Shown: piece by piece, positions 1 through 7,332 of the stretch | How the letters are laid out: every line of letters starts with the position of its first letter | Position numbering within the stretch: the stretch's first letter is position 1 | Position numbers and translations under genes: made by a program | The notes under the pieces: generated by a model | Told to the model about the DNA's origin: nothing | The model's input: only the letters and a program-made list of their open reading frames with translations | Database searches by the model: none | Source: Burkholderia sp. Nafp2/4-1b | GTDB taxonomy: Bacteria > Pseudomonadota > Gammaproteobacteria > Burkholderiales > Burkholderiaceae | DNA length: 42,390 nt | Reading direction: 5' to 3' | Assembly: GCF_003635165.1 (NCBI RefSeq) | Contig: NZ_ML058621.1 | Location: forward strand, 1 to 42,390

Positions 1-81
1 CGCGTTCATTTCATTCAGCATGCCCGCGAGCGCGGCGACCAGCAGATGGGCTCGCCAGCGCCCGAGCGTCGACTCTGTCAC
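1..81 (-). CDS. 5' end of an unidentified leftward gene
   Basis: A frame runs from a GTG at 81 off the left edge of the window. A good ribosome binding site (GGGAGG, about 9 bases upstream) precedes it. Only 27 codons are visible: a short charged start (MTESTLGRWRAHLL) followed by a hydrophobic stretch (VAALAGML). This is compatible with the first membrane segment of a transporter or other inner-membrane protein. The family cannot be named from so little sequence. It is transcribed divergently from the cytochrome b561 gene. Confidence 0.5.
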   Translation of the reverse strand, partial: MTESTLGRWRAHLLVAALAGMLNEMNA

Positions 82-220
82 GGTAAAACACCTCCCGGTC
101 GGGTAGCGGGGATCGATCTGAAACCGAATTGAAGGGAAACGAAGCGCGCCCGTGGCATGTCGTGGCCGACGGTAGCCGGAATACCGGCAGCGAACCTCAA
201 GCGCTTTTCAGAATCGGCGT

Positions 221-240
221 TAATTGCTACGCCGCAATTA
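221..240. promoter_or_regulatory. Inverted repeat in a divergent promoter region
   Basis: TAATTGC and GCAATTA form perfect 7-base arms around a 6-base spacer. The repeat is AT-rich in a GC-rich context and lies between two divergent genes, where a dimeric repressor or activator could bind. No matching regulator is encoded next to it in the visible sequence, so the role is inferred from position and symmetry only. Confidence 0.3.
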
Positions 241-361
241 CAATCCGCTGCATTGCATGCGTGATCGATGCCGCTCGGGCAGCCGCGTGCTTAATGTTTC
301 GTTAACGATCAGGCCGTAGAATTCGCAGGCTGAGACGGTCCCCACCTTGCCAGGAGTTTTC

Positions 362-889
362 ATGTCCACGCCCGCCCGATACGACGCTGTCGCACGCCTT
401 CTTCACTGGCTGATCGTGGCGCTCGTCGTCGCGCAGTATCTGATCGGCTGGACGATGCCCGACGTGCACCGCGACACGCAACCGGTCGGGCTGATCGCCG
501 CGCACCTGATCGTGGGCACCGCGCTGCTCGCCGCGATGGCGTGCCGCGTGCTGTGGCGCGCGACGCATCGCCCGCCTGCCGACGAACTGTCGCCCGCGAT
601 GCGCGCCGTGTCCGGCGCAACGCATTTCGGGCTCTATGCGCTGCTGATCGCGGTGCCGTTGCTCGGCTGGATCAACGCGTCGTCGCGCGCATGGGCCGTG
701 ACGCTGTTCGGCCTCGTACCGCTGCCGGCTCTGTCGGCGGCCGGATCGCGATTCGGGCATGCAATGGGCGACGTGCACGGCATCCTCGCGTGGGTGCTGT
801 TCGGCGGCATTTGCCTTCACGTCGCGGCCGCGATCGTGCATCGTGTCGTCCTGCGCGACCAGGTCATGCAGCGGATGATGCCCTGGTGA
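362..889 (+). CDS. Cytochrome b561 family protein (CybB-like)
   Basis: A 175-residue integral membrane di-heme cytochrome of the bacterial b561 family (Ni-hydrogenase cytochrome b fold), which passes electrons between the quinone pool and other redox partners in the inner membrane. It has four hydrophobic helices (about 13-30, 43-62, 88-104, 140-160). Likely heme-ligand histidines are H15 (motif ARLLHW), H48 (IAAHLI), H139 (GDVHG) and H153 (CLHV). The ATG at 362 is preceded by AGGAG at a good distance. Length and histidine spacing match the family. The physiological partner is not evident: no dehydrogenase, catalase or YceI gene lies next to it. The gene is monocistronic and converges on the DUF4148 pair. 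Confidence 0.88.
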   Translation: MSTPARYDAVARLLHWLIVALVVAQYLIGWTMPDVHRDTQPVGLIAAHLIVGTALLAAMACRVLWRATHRPPADELSPAMRAVSGATHFGLYALLIAVPLLGWINASSRAWAVTLFGLVPLPALSAAGSRFGHAMGDVHGILAWVLFGGICLHVAAAIVHRVVLRDQVMQRMMPW

Positions 890-917
890 TCTCACCACCG
901 TAATCGCGTCACGAGAT

Positions 918-949
918 GATCGCGACGCCGCGCAAAGCGGCGCGCGATC
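918..949. terminator. Hairpin between convergent genes
   Basis: GATCGCG and CGCGATC (7-base arms) enclose an inner stem GCCGC/GCGGC with loop GCAAA. It lies 29 bases after the cytochrome b561 stop and upstream of the stop of the converging DUF4148 gene. No T-run follows on either strand, so it is a stem-loop terminator candidate rather than a classical intrinsic terminator. Confidence 0.4.
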
Positions 950-1058
950 AACGGCATGGCCGTGCGGCCCGTTCGAGCGTGCCGTGGGCCGCGAACGGCA
1001 TGCGTGTCGCCGCACCGCGAACACGACGGCCTGAAGGCGCACGCAAGCATGGCGCCAC

Positions 1059-1337
1059 CTATTTGTCGATCTGCACCGGCATGCCCGGGGCCGGTACATG
1101 CCCGGCGGCCGTAGCCGCCATCCGCGCCTGATCCTCTGCCGCGACGCGCGCCAGCGCCGCCTGCAGGTCGTCCGGATATTCACCGTCATCGCCCTTCGAC
1201 GGCTCGTATCCGGCCGCTTCCAGACGAATCAGCTCCTCGCGAACCTGGGCGCGCGTCAGCGGCGCGTTCGATTGTGCGAACGAAGATTGACCGGCGAGCG
1301 CGCCGATCATCATCAGTAGTGCGATATAAGTTTTCAT
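1059..1337 (-). CDS. DUF4148 secreted protein
   Basis: A 92-residue protein with an N-terminal signal peptide (about residues 1-21, hydrophobic core IALLMMIGALAG, likely cleavage after SSFA). The DUF4148 signature follows: LTRAQVREELIRLEAAGY, then a YP..LQAA segment. DUF4148 proteins are small, abundant in Burkholderia and presumed periplasmic; their function is unknown. Two ATG codons are adjacent (1340 and 1337). The second is better placed 6 bases after AGGAG, so I use it. It follows a second DUF4148 gene on the same strand, 71 bases downstream of that gene's stop, so the pair is probably cotranscribed. Confidence 0.8.
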   Translation of the reverse strand: MKTYIALLMMIGALAGQSSFAQSNAPLTRAQVREELIRLEAAGYEPSKGDDGEYPDDLQAALARVAAEDQARMAATAAGHVPAPGMPVQIDK

Positions 1338-1408
1338 CATAGACTCCTGCGATATTCCGTACCGATCAAACGTGATGAAGCTCGAACCCGGCGAATCGGG
1401 TGCCTCCG

Positions 1409-1759
1409 TCAACTTCCGAAATAGAGCGTGCAGAAGCTCTCGGGGCCCACGCACGCAGCCGAGCGCGGACGAGACGGCAGCGTCGCCGGCCTGCCCGCAT
1501 CGGACGACGCGGCCGGCTCGCTGCCGATGGCGGTTTCCGTTTGCTGCTGCGGCATCTGCTCGGCCTGCCGCTGGAACAGCGGGCTCACTGACGGATACGA
1601 CGTATCAGTCACGAACCTCAACCCGTTGTTTTCGGCGTCGATCAACTGCTGCCTGACCTGCGCGCGTGTAAGTTGCTGCGCCTGGGCCGACGCAGGTGTC
1701 GCGACACTCGCGACGGAAATCGCCGCCACCGTGGCGGCTACCAGCCAATGCGTATTCAT
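1409..1759 (-). CDS. DUF4148 secreted protein (paralog)
   Basis: A 116-residue protein with a clear signal peptide (MNTHWLVAATVAAISVASVA..., cleavage likely after TPASA) and the DUF4148 core LTRAQVRQQLIDAENNG. Its C-terminal half is Gln-, Ser- and Pro-rich and low in complexity. The last residues carry two cysteines (CVGPESFC). The ATG at 1759 has an AAGGAG site about 6 bases upstream. It is the upstream member of a tandem pair; the two share only the core motif, so the duplication is old. Function is unknown. Confidence 0.78.
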   Translation of the reverse strand: MNTHWLVAATVAAISVASVATPASAQAQQLTRAQVRQQLIDAENNGLRFVTDTSYPSVSPLFQRQAEQMPQQQTETAIGSEPAASSDAGRPATLPSRPRSAACVGPESFCTLYFGS

Positions 1760-1953
1760 GTTTCACTCCTTCGGAAGTCAACGAGACGACGTGCTACACC
1801 CGTATGACGACTCCCGGCGTGCGTTTATTCCCGGCTACCGTCCGCTCGCATTGCGCGGTGAGCCACGGCGCCCCGTTTTTTCCGCGGCATTGGCAGCGAC
1901 CGACCATCCCCCTGTCATTCGTTCGTCAGCCGGCGTAACCTGACGTAACACAG

Positions 1954-1972
1954 GCCCCACCGGGCGTGGGGC
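1954..1972. promoter_or_regulatory. Hairpin in the leader of the oxygenase gene
   Basis: GCCCCAC / GTGGGGC form a perfect 7-base stem with a CGGGC loop, 34 bases upstream of the hydroxylase-like start. The rest of 1760-2006 holds promoter-type sequence for the two divergent genes and no recognisable gene. The stem could influence translation of the downstream gene, which lacks an obvious ribosome binding site. Confidence 0.3.
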
Positions 1973-2006
1973 AGACTGACGCCACCTAGTGGATCGACCC
2001 TCGACC

Positions 2007-2696
2007 ATGTCCGTCGTTTACGACTATGCAGCCGGCTGGCTGCGCACGCTGTACGACCGTCATCTCGACGGCGGCGCGGTGCTCGACACGGCCGCCTTTC
2101 CCGATGCCGAACGCTTCGTTCGCGCGTGGCCGGCCATCCGGGCCGAAGCGCTCGCCGTCGCGCGCGACCTGCCGCGCATCCCGCGCTTTCACGAAATCAT
2201 GCGCGAGCAGCGCGACATCTCCGCCAACGACGCACGCGACTGGCGGATGTTCATCATGCAGGCTTACGGCCAGCCGTTTCCGCGCAACCTGTCGCGCTGC
2301 CCGACCGTCGAATCGATCGTCGCGGCGTCGCCGGACGTGCTGTCCGCGTCGCTGTCGTTCCTTGCACCGGGCAAGCACATCCCGCCGCATCGCGGCCCGT
2401 TCCGCGGCATCCTGCGCGGTTATCTGGTGCTGTCGATGCCGAAGCGCGCGGACGGCACGCCGGCTGCGGTGCTGAAGGTCGACGGCCGCGAATACCGGCT
2501 CGACGAAGGCCGCTTCCTGCTGTGGGACGACACGTTCGTCCATGAGGTGTGGAACGACAGCGACGAAGTGCGGATCGTGCTGCTGCTCGATATCCGCCGG
2601 CGCGGGATGCCACGCGTGCTCACGTGGCTGTCGAATGCGGTGATCGGGATCGTGCGGCTCGGGATCAAGGTGCGCGGGCGGTCGATTCCGGTCTAG
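2007..2696 (+). CDS. Aspartyl/asparaginyl beta-hydroxylase family dioxygenase
   Basis: A 229-residue soluble protein of the Fe(II)/2-oxoglutarate-dependent Asp/Asn beta-hydroxylase family, which includes the lipid A hydroxylase LpxO. The hallmark HIPPHRGPFRG (about 124-134, metal ligand H128 followed by Arg) is followed by the DDTFVHEVWN segment (second metal ligand H179) and R189 in EVRIVLL, the usual 2-oxoglutarate-binding Arg. Family members use a two-His site without the acidic ligand, as here. A C-terminal hydrophobic helix (about 205-220) could associate with the membrane. The substrate cannot be told from sequence; lipid A or a protein side chain are both possible. The start is uncertain: a GTG at 1989 would add six residues, and neither start has a strong ribosome binding site. 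Confidence 0.78.
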   Translation: MSVVYDYAAGWLRTLYDRHLDGGAVLDTAAFPDAERFVRAWPAIRAEALAVARDLPRIPRFHEIMREQRDISANDARDWRMFIMQAYGQPFPRNLSRCPTVESIVAASPDVLSASLSFLAPGKHIPPHRGPFRGILRGYLVLSMPKRADGTPAAVLKVDGREYRLDEGRFLLWDDTFVHEVWNDSDEVRIVLLLDIRRRGMPRVLTWLSNAVIGIVRLGIKVRGRSIPV

Positions 2697-2726
2697 CACT
2701 CCGCGCGGCGCTGGCCCGTTGCGATT

Positions 2727-3668
2727 TCACTCGTCGCGCGCAAGCCGCGTCAGAACCTCGGCAAGCGCCTGAATCGCAGGTTGCTCGGCGCGCTGCACCG
2801 GATAGACGAGGTAATAGCCCAGCCCGTTGCGCACCACCTCCTGAAACGGCGTGATCAGTGCGCCGGTTGCCAGCCGATCCGCAGCCATGCGCGGATCGCC
2901 GATCGCGATGCCGTGACCCTGCGCCGCGGCCGTCAGTGTCAGTTCGAGCGTATCGAATACGAGCCCGGTGCCCGCGTCGATCTGCGTTGCGCCGACGCTG
3001 CCCAGCCAGCATCGCCATTCGTCGCGATTGCTTGCGGGATGCAGCAGCGTCGCCTGCGCAAGATCGGCGATCGACTTCAGCGACGCACCTGCCTCGCGCG
3101 TACACATCGGCGTCAGGCACTCGTCGAACAGCGGCACCGCCACCATACCCGTCCAGCTTCCGCTGCCGCGCACGACGATCGCATCGAAACCGGCGTCGGT
3201 GAAATCCGGCGTGTCGTCCGCCGACGTATGGATACGCAATTCGGTGCGCGGCAATGCGTGATTGAGCGCCGCGAGACGCGGCAGCAGCCAGCGAATCGCG
3301 AACGTCGACGGCAAGCGCAATGTAAGGACCGACGCAGCCTGCGCGCGCGTATGCGCGTGCCGCGCGAGTTCAGTGAGGACGTCGATGGCCACCGTCAACA
3401 ACGCAGCGCCTTCGGTGGTCAGCGTCAATCCCGACGGATGACGCACGAACAATGCACACCGGTAATGCGCTTCGAGTTGCTGCACCTGCCGGCTCACCGC
3501 GCCCTGCGTGCGGCACAGATGCTCGGCCGCGCGGTTGAAGCTGCCGAGCTCGGCGGCCGCGACAAAAGCCTGGAACGCAGTCAGCGGCGGCAACGCACGG
3601 GTGAGATCCGCGAGCGGATATGCACGCCCCGCATACCCGGATTGCGGATTTTTCGTTTGTTCGGTCAT
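2727..3668 (-). CDS. LysR-family regulator (GcvA-like)
   Basis: A 313-residue LysR-type transcription factor. An N-terminal winged helix-turn-helix (about 28-87) contains LTAFQAFVAAAELGSFNRAAEHL and QGAVSRQVQQLE. A periplasmic-binding-like effector domain follows (about 113-310). The PPLTAFQAF start of the DNA-binding domain is typical of the GcvA-like subgroup. It carries about 27 extra residues before the domain. It is divergently transcribed from the NTF2-like gene, with a 16-base perfect palindrome in the 78-base gap, so it probably regulates that gene and itself. The effector is unknown. Confidence 0.85.
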   Translation of the reverse strand: MTEQTKNPQSGYAGRAYPLADLTRALPPLTAFQAFVAAAELGSFNRAAEHLCRTQGAVSRQVQQLEAHYRCALFVRHPSGLTLTTEGAALLTVAIDVLTELARHAHTRAQAASVLTLRLPSTFAIRWLLPRLAALNHALPRTELRIHTSADDTPDFTDAGFDAIVVRGSGSWTGMVAVPLFDECLTPMCTREAGASLKSIADLAQATLLHPASNRDEWRCWLGSVGATQIDAGTGLVFDTLELTLTAAAQGHGIAIGDPRMAADRLATGALITPFQEVVRNGLGYYLVYPVQRAEQPAIQALAEVLTRLARDE

Positions 3669-3698
3669 CGCTGCATCGCTATCGTGGTTGAACCGGAT

Positions 3699-3714
3699 CG
3701 CGACCGCGGTCGCG
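3699..3714. promoter_or_regulatory. Perfect 16-base palindrome, candidate LysR operator
   Basis: CGCGACCGCGGTCGCG is self-complementary over all 16 bases. It lies midway in the 78-base gap between the LysR gene and the divergent NTF2-like gene, where a LysR-type regulator would be expected to bind. It lacks the common T-N11-A form, so the assignment rests on position and symmetry. Confidence 0.4.
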
Positions 3715-3746
3715 GCTGGCTCGTCAACAATCAGCGGAGAAAACCC

Positions 3747-4145
3747 ATGGTCTCGTCGTCCGACGCACTATACACGCGGCAGGTCGATACCTACCTGAAA
3801 ACGCTCGAACGCGGCGACGTCGCCGCGATCTGCGCATTGTTTACGCCCGATGCGCGGATATTCTCGCCGTTTCTCGGCTGGATGGCGCCGCAGCCCTTCT
3901 TCGAGAAGGTCGTGGCCGCATCGGGCCAAAGCCGCATCACGCCGATCGACATCTGCGTCAGCGCGACGGGCGCACGTCGGGCCACCGGCTATTTCGTCTA
4001 CGACTGGGGGCTGAAAGACGGCTCCGCCGTACGCTTCGAGTGCGTCGACGTGTTCGAATTCGACGACGACGCGCGCATCGAACGCATGATCATCGTCTAC
4101 GATACGTATCCGATCCGCAGCACGGTCGGCGACAAGTACGCATAA
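3747..4145 (+). CDS. NTF2/SnoaL-like protein
   Basis: A 132-residue protein with the length and pattern of the SnoaL-like/NTF2 cone fold. It has an N-terminal helix pair (YTRQVDTYLKTLERGDVAAI), the ALFTPDARIFSPFLG loop, then alternating beta strands with FECVDVFEFDDDARIERMII near the end. Members are small-molecule isomerases, hydratases or binding proteins; the substrate here is unknown. The ATG at 3747 has a GGAGA site 7 bases upstream. It is divergent from a LysR regulator that probably controls it. Confidence 0.75.
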   Translation: MVSSSDALYTRQVDTYLKTLERGDVAAICALFTPDARIFSPFLGWMAPQPFFEKVVAASGQSRITPIDICVSATGARRATGYFVYDWGLKDGSAVRFECVDVFEFDDDARIERMIIVYDTYPIRSTVGDKYA

Positions 4146-4279
4146 CGCCCGGGCTGCAGCGGCGATGGCGCGGCGCAGCAACGACGCGCGCCGCCGGCCG
4201 TACGGCAATGCCGCTACGAGCCCGATCGATCGCCTACACTACAGACCGTCCCCCCGCGCGGCTCCTGCCAGCCACTGTC

Positions 4280-4549
4280 ATGGCCCATCTCTTCTTCGCG
4301 GCGTCGATCCAGCGGCACATCGACACGCCCGAGCGCGACATCGACGCCAGCACGATCGGTGAAGCGTTCGACACCGTGTTCGGCGAACAGCCGCGGTTGC
4401 GCGGCTATATCGTCGACGACCAGGGCGCGCTGCGAAAGCACCTGTCGGTGTTCATCGACGGCCACCCGATCCGCGACCGGCAGCACCTGTCCGATGCGCT
4501 CGGCGCCGAAAGCAGCGTGTATGTCGTGCAGGCGTTGTCGGGCGGATAA
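4280..4549 (+). CDS. MoaD/ThiS-like ubiquitin-fold protein
   Basis: An 89-residue beta-grasp protein. The pattern fits MoaD/ThiS sulfur carriers: an N-terminal strand (HLFFAASIQRHI), a helix (TIGEAFDTVFGEQP), a central strand (GYIVDDQGALRKHLSVFIDG), the GHPIRDRQHLSDALG segment, and a hydrophobic last strand ending in Gly-Gly (VYVVQALSGG). The C-terminal diglycine is the site of adenylation and thiocarboxylation in true family members, so it is likely functional. No MoeB/ThiF, MoaE or ThiG partner is nearby, which argues against a standard molybdopterin or thiamine role. The BNR-propeller gene starts 56 bases downstream and is probably cotranscribed. Confidence 0.72.
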   Translation: MAHLFFAASIQRHIDTPERDIDASTIGEAFDTVFGEQPRLRGYIVDDQGALRKHLSVFIDGHPIRDRQHLSDALGAESSVYVVQALSGG

Positions 4550-4605
4550 AGGGACGCATCCGCATCGAAGCCGCACCCGGTCGAAGCCCACAGGAGACAC
4601 CCGAC

Positions 4606-5754
4606 ATGAACGATCGACTGCTCGTCGCGACCCGCAAGGGCCTGTTCGTGCTGCACGCCGACGGTAACGGCGGCTGGTCGCTCGGCGAGCCCGACTTCAT
4701 CGGCGAACCGGTCAGCATGGCGCTGGCCGACCCGCGCGACGGCACGCTGTATGCGGCGCTCAATCTCGGGCATTTCGGCGTCAAGCTGCATCGCCGGCGC
4801 GCCGGCGCTGCCACATGGGAAGAATGCGCGGTGCCGGTCTATCCGCCTCAGCCTGCCGACGAGCCACGCGCCTATGCGGGCGCGCATGCGGGCGCCGGCG
4901 ACGCGGACGACGCTGCACCCAGCCCGCCACGCCCGCCGTGGACGCTTCAGCAGATCTGGTCGCTCGAAGCCGGCGGTGCCGACGAGCCCGGCGTACTGTG
5001 GGCCGGCACGATACCGGGCGGACTGTTCCGCTCCGACGACGGCGGCGATTCGTGGGTGCTCAACCGCGCGCTGTGGGATCGCCCGGAGCGCCCGGAATGG
5101 TTCGGCGGCGGCTACGATGCGCCGGGCATCCACTCGGTGATGGTCGATCCGCGCGACAGCCGGCACGTCGCCGTCGGCATCTCGTGCGGCGGCGTGTGGC
5201 AGACCTTCGACGGCGGCGCGACCTGGCGTGTGACCGCCGACGGCATGGAAGCCGACTACATGCCGCCCGAGCGGCGCGGCGAGCCGAACGTGCAGGATCC
5301 GCATCGCGTCGTCCAGTGCGCGGCCAATCCCGACGTGCTGTGGACCCAGCATCACTGCGCGATCTTTCGCTCGACCGACGGCGCCGCGCACTGGCAGCGA
5401 ATCGAAGCGCAGCCGTCGAGCTTCGGCTTCGCGGTGGCCGTGCATCCGCGCGATCCCGACACAGCGTGGTTCGTGCCGGCCGTGAAGGATGCATGCCGGA
5501 TTCCGGTGAACGGCCGCTTCGTCGTCACGCGCACGCGCGACGGCGGCCGCAGTTTCGAGAGCCTGTCGAACGGCTTGCCGCCCGCGCCGGCCTACGACCT
5601 CGTGTATCGGCACGGGCTCGCGGTGGACGATTCGGGCACGCGTCTCGCAATCGGGTCGACGACGGGCGGGTTATGGACCTCCGCCGATGGCGGCGAACAC
5701 TGGCGACAGGTTTCCGCGCATTTGCCGCCCGTATATTGCGTACGCTTCGGGTGA
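4606..5754 (+). CDS. BNR/sialidase-like beta-propeller protein
   Basis: A 382-residue propeller protein with no signal peptide. It carries repeated Asp-box (BNR, SxDxGxxW) motifs: RSDDGGDSW, FDGGATW, STDGAAHW, TRDGGRSF and SADGGEHW, spread across the chain as expected for a multi-bladed sialidase- or VPS10-like propeller. Catalytic sialidase residues (Arg triad, Tyr/Glu pair) are not evident, so sialidase activity should not be assumed. An Ala/Pro-rich loop at about 90-110 interrupts blade one. The ATG at 4606 follows AGGAGA. The gene follows the MoaD-like gene on the same strand, so the pair may act together. Confidence 0.75.
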   Translation: MNDRLLVATRKGLFVLHADGNGGWSLGEPDFIGEPVSMALADPRDGTLYAALNLGHFGVKLHRRRAGAATWEECAVPVYPPQPADEPRAYAGAHAGAGDADDAAPSPPRPPWTLQQIWSLEAGGADEPGVLWAGTIPGGLFRSDDGGDSWVLNRALWDRPERPEWFGGGYDAPGIHSVMVDPRDSRHVAVGISCGGVWQTFDGGATWRVTADGMEADYMPPERRGEPNVQDPHRVVQCAANPDVLWTQHHCAIFRSTDGAAHWQRIEAQPSSFGFAVAVHPRDPDTAWFVPAVKDACRIPVNGRFVVTRTRDGGRSFESLSNGLPPAPAYDLVYRHGLAVDDSGTRLAIGSTTGGLWTSADGGEHWRQVSAHLPPVYCVRFG

Positions 5755-5821
5755 CGCACGACGAACGACGCGATGCGCGCACTGCGGCGCAACGCCAGCA
5801 CCGAGCCGTTACTTCGTTACC

Positions 5822-6745
5822 TCATGCCCGCGGCGCGATCCGCGCGACCGCCGCGCGCGTCTGTGCGATCTCCGCTTCGAGCCAGTCGAGAAACCGGCGC
5901 ACCTGCGGCTCGCGCTCCCTGCCCGGCCGGCACAGCGCGACGAAGCGCGCGCCGGCAAGCCGCACCGACGCCTCGATCGGCATCAGCGCGTCGCGCTCGA
6001 CGTGCTCGGCGGCCAGCACCGAACTGAGCAGCCCGATGCCTTGTCCGTGCAGCACGGCCTGCAGCGCGTAATGCTCGTCGTCGTAATGGCGGAACACCGC
6101 GCGCTCGAGCCATGCTTCGCGACCGGCCGCACGGCACCATGATGCCCAATCGATCGACACCGGCAGTGGCGCATCCCACGCGGTCTCGATCAGTTCGAGC
6201 CGCTCGTCCGCGCGGCCGACGTCGAAATCGCGCGCTGCGTACGCACTGAAATACTCGTCGATCAGTGCGATCTCGTGCAGCGCCGGAAACGTGCGCGACG
6301 TCGCGCGTATCGCGAGATCGATTCGCGCGTCGCGTTCGAGATCGACGAGCGCATTGCCGGTTTCGACCTTGATGTGCAGTTGCGGATCGACGCGGCGGAA
6401 CCGGCCGAGCCGCGGAATCAGCCACATCGCGGCGAACGCGGGCGTGGTGGTCAGCACCAGCGTGCGCGCGTCGGCCGCCGCGGGCCGCACCGCATCGAGG
6501 CCGCGGCTCATGCCGAGCAATGCGTCGTGACACGCGCGAAACAAGCGCTCGCCCTCTTCCGTCAGCCGCACGCCGCTCGCGCCGCGCTCGAACAGCAGCA
6601 CGCCGAGCCGGCTTTCGAGCGACTTGATCTGATGGGATACGGCCGTCGGCGTCACGGAGAGTTCGTCGGCAGCCGCCTTGAACGTGCCGAGCCGTGCGCA
6701 CGACTCGAATACACGCAATGCAGTCAGGGGAATTTTCGAGAACAC
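5822..6745 (-). CDS. LysR-family regulator divergent from the PACE pump
   Basis: A 307-residue LysR-type regulator of the GcvA-like group. The DNA-binding domain (about 5-64) contains LTALRVFESCARLGTFKAAA and PTAVSHQIKSLESRLG; the effector domain follows from about residue 90. The start is a GTG at 6745 with GAGG just upstream. It faces the PACE-family efflux gene across a 146-base gap holding a long inverted repeat. In Acinetobacter the LysR protein AceR activates aceI in the same arrangement, so this is a plausible functional equivalent; orthology is not shown. Confidence 0.85.
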   Translation of the reverse strand: MFSKIPLTALRVFESCARLGTFKAAADELSVTPTAVSHQIKSLESRLGVLLFERGASGVRLTEEGERLFRACHDALLGMSRGLDAVRPAAADARTLVLTTTPAFAAMWLIPRLGRFRRVDPQLHIKVETGNALVDLERDARIDLAIRATSRTFPALHEIALIDEYFSAYAARDFDVGRADERLELIETAWDAPLPVSIDWASWCRAAGREAWLERAVFRHYDDEHYALQAVLHGQGIGLLSSVLAAEHVERDALMPIEASVRLAGARFVALCRPGREREPQVRRFLDWLEAEIAQTRAAVARIAPRA

Positions 6746-6771
6746 GGAGCCTCGCGGGCCGGGTCAGGCCG

Positions 6772-6812
6772 GGTGAATTCAATTCAATCCGCGTGAGATT
6801 AGGTGAATTGAA
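6772..6812. promoter_or_regulatory. Operator candidate between LysR and PACE genes
   Basis: TTCAATTCA (6778-6786) and TGAATTGAA (6804-6812) form a perfect 9-base inverted repeat with a 17-base spacer. The octamer GGTGAATT also occurs as a direct repeat at 6772 and 6802, exactly 30 bases apart (about three helical turns). This phasing on one DNA face suits a LysR-type tetramer binding two sites. The element is AT-rich in a GC-rich neighbourhood. Confidence 0.5.
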
Positions 6813-6891
6813 GCCGACGTGCAACGCAGCTAGCCTTGCAAAACGTCGCGGCACCGTGCGGCGGCAACCATCGTCGAACCGGAGCAACAAC

Positions 6892-7320
6892 GTGCAAGGC
6901 CTACCGCGCAGGATCACGCAGGCGGTGCTCTACGAAGCGATCGCCATTTCCTGCATCTCGCCCGTGATCGCCGCGCTCTTCAAGCAGGATCTGATCTACT
7001 CGGGCGCACTGTCGGCAACGATGTCGGTGATCGCGATGCTGTGGAACATGATCTTCAACGCGCTGTTCGAGCGCTGGGAAGCGTCGCGCCGCCAGCCGCA
7101 GCGTACGCTCGGGCGGCGGATCCTGCACGCGACCGGCTTCGAGGGCGGGCTGATCTTCATCCTCGTGCCGGTCGTGTCGTGGTGGCTCGACATCTCATGG
7201 CTCGACGCGTTCGTCGTCGACATCGGGTTGTTCGCGTTCTTCTTCTGCTACGCGTTCGTGTTCCAGTGGGCGTTCGATCGCGTGTTCGACCTGCCGGACG
7301 CGACGAAGCGGCCATGCTGA
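6892..7320 (+). CDS. PACE-family (AceI-like) biocide efflux transporter
   Basis: A 142-residue protein made of two tandem bacterial transmembrane pairs, about four helices, as in the proteobacterial antimicrobial compound efflux family. Family motifs are visible: RRITQAVLYE with the glutamate at position 15 that is essential in AceI, WNMIFNALFERWE (51-63), the repeat-two motif RILHATGFEGG (76-86), and a final FVFQWAFDRVFD. Known members export chlorhexidine or short diamines by proton antiport across the inner membrane. The start is GTG at 6892, with GGAG 7 bases upstream. It is divergent from its probable LysR regulator and converges on the peptide-export operon, with only 12 bases between stops. 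Confidence 0.88.
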   Translation: MQGLPRRITQAVLYEAIAISCISPVIAALFKQDLIYSGALSATMSVIAMLWNMIFNALFERWEASRRQPQRTLGRRILHATGFEGGLIFILVPVVSWWLDISWLDAFVVDIGLFAFFFCYAFVFQWAFDRVFDLPDATKRPC

Positions 7321-7332
7321 AAGCCAGCACCG

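Noticed and set aside
2781..3746. Plus-strand extension of the NTF2-like frame back to 2781
   Set aside because: It lies antisense to the LysR gene and is low-quality sequence. The ATG at 3747 with GGAGA is the real start.
4606..5754. Assignment of the BNR protein as an active exo-sialidase
   Set aside because: Asp boxes are present but the catalytic arginine triad and Tyr/Glu pair are not recognisable, and there is no signal peptide.
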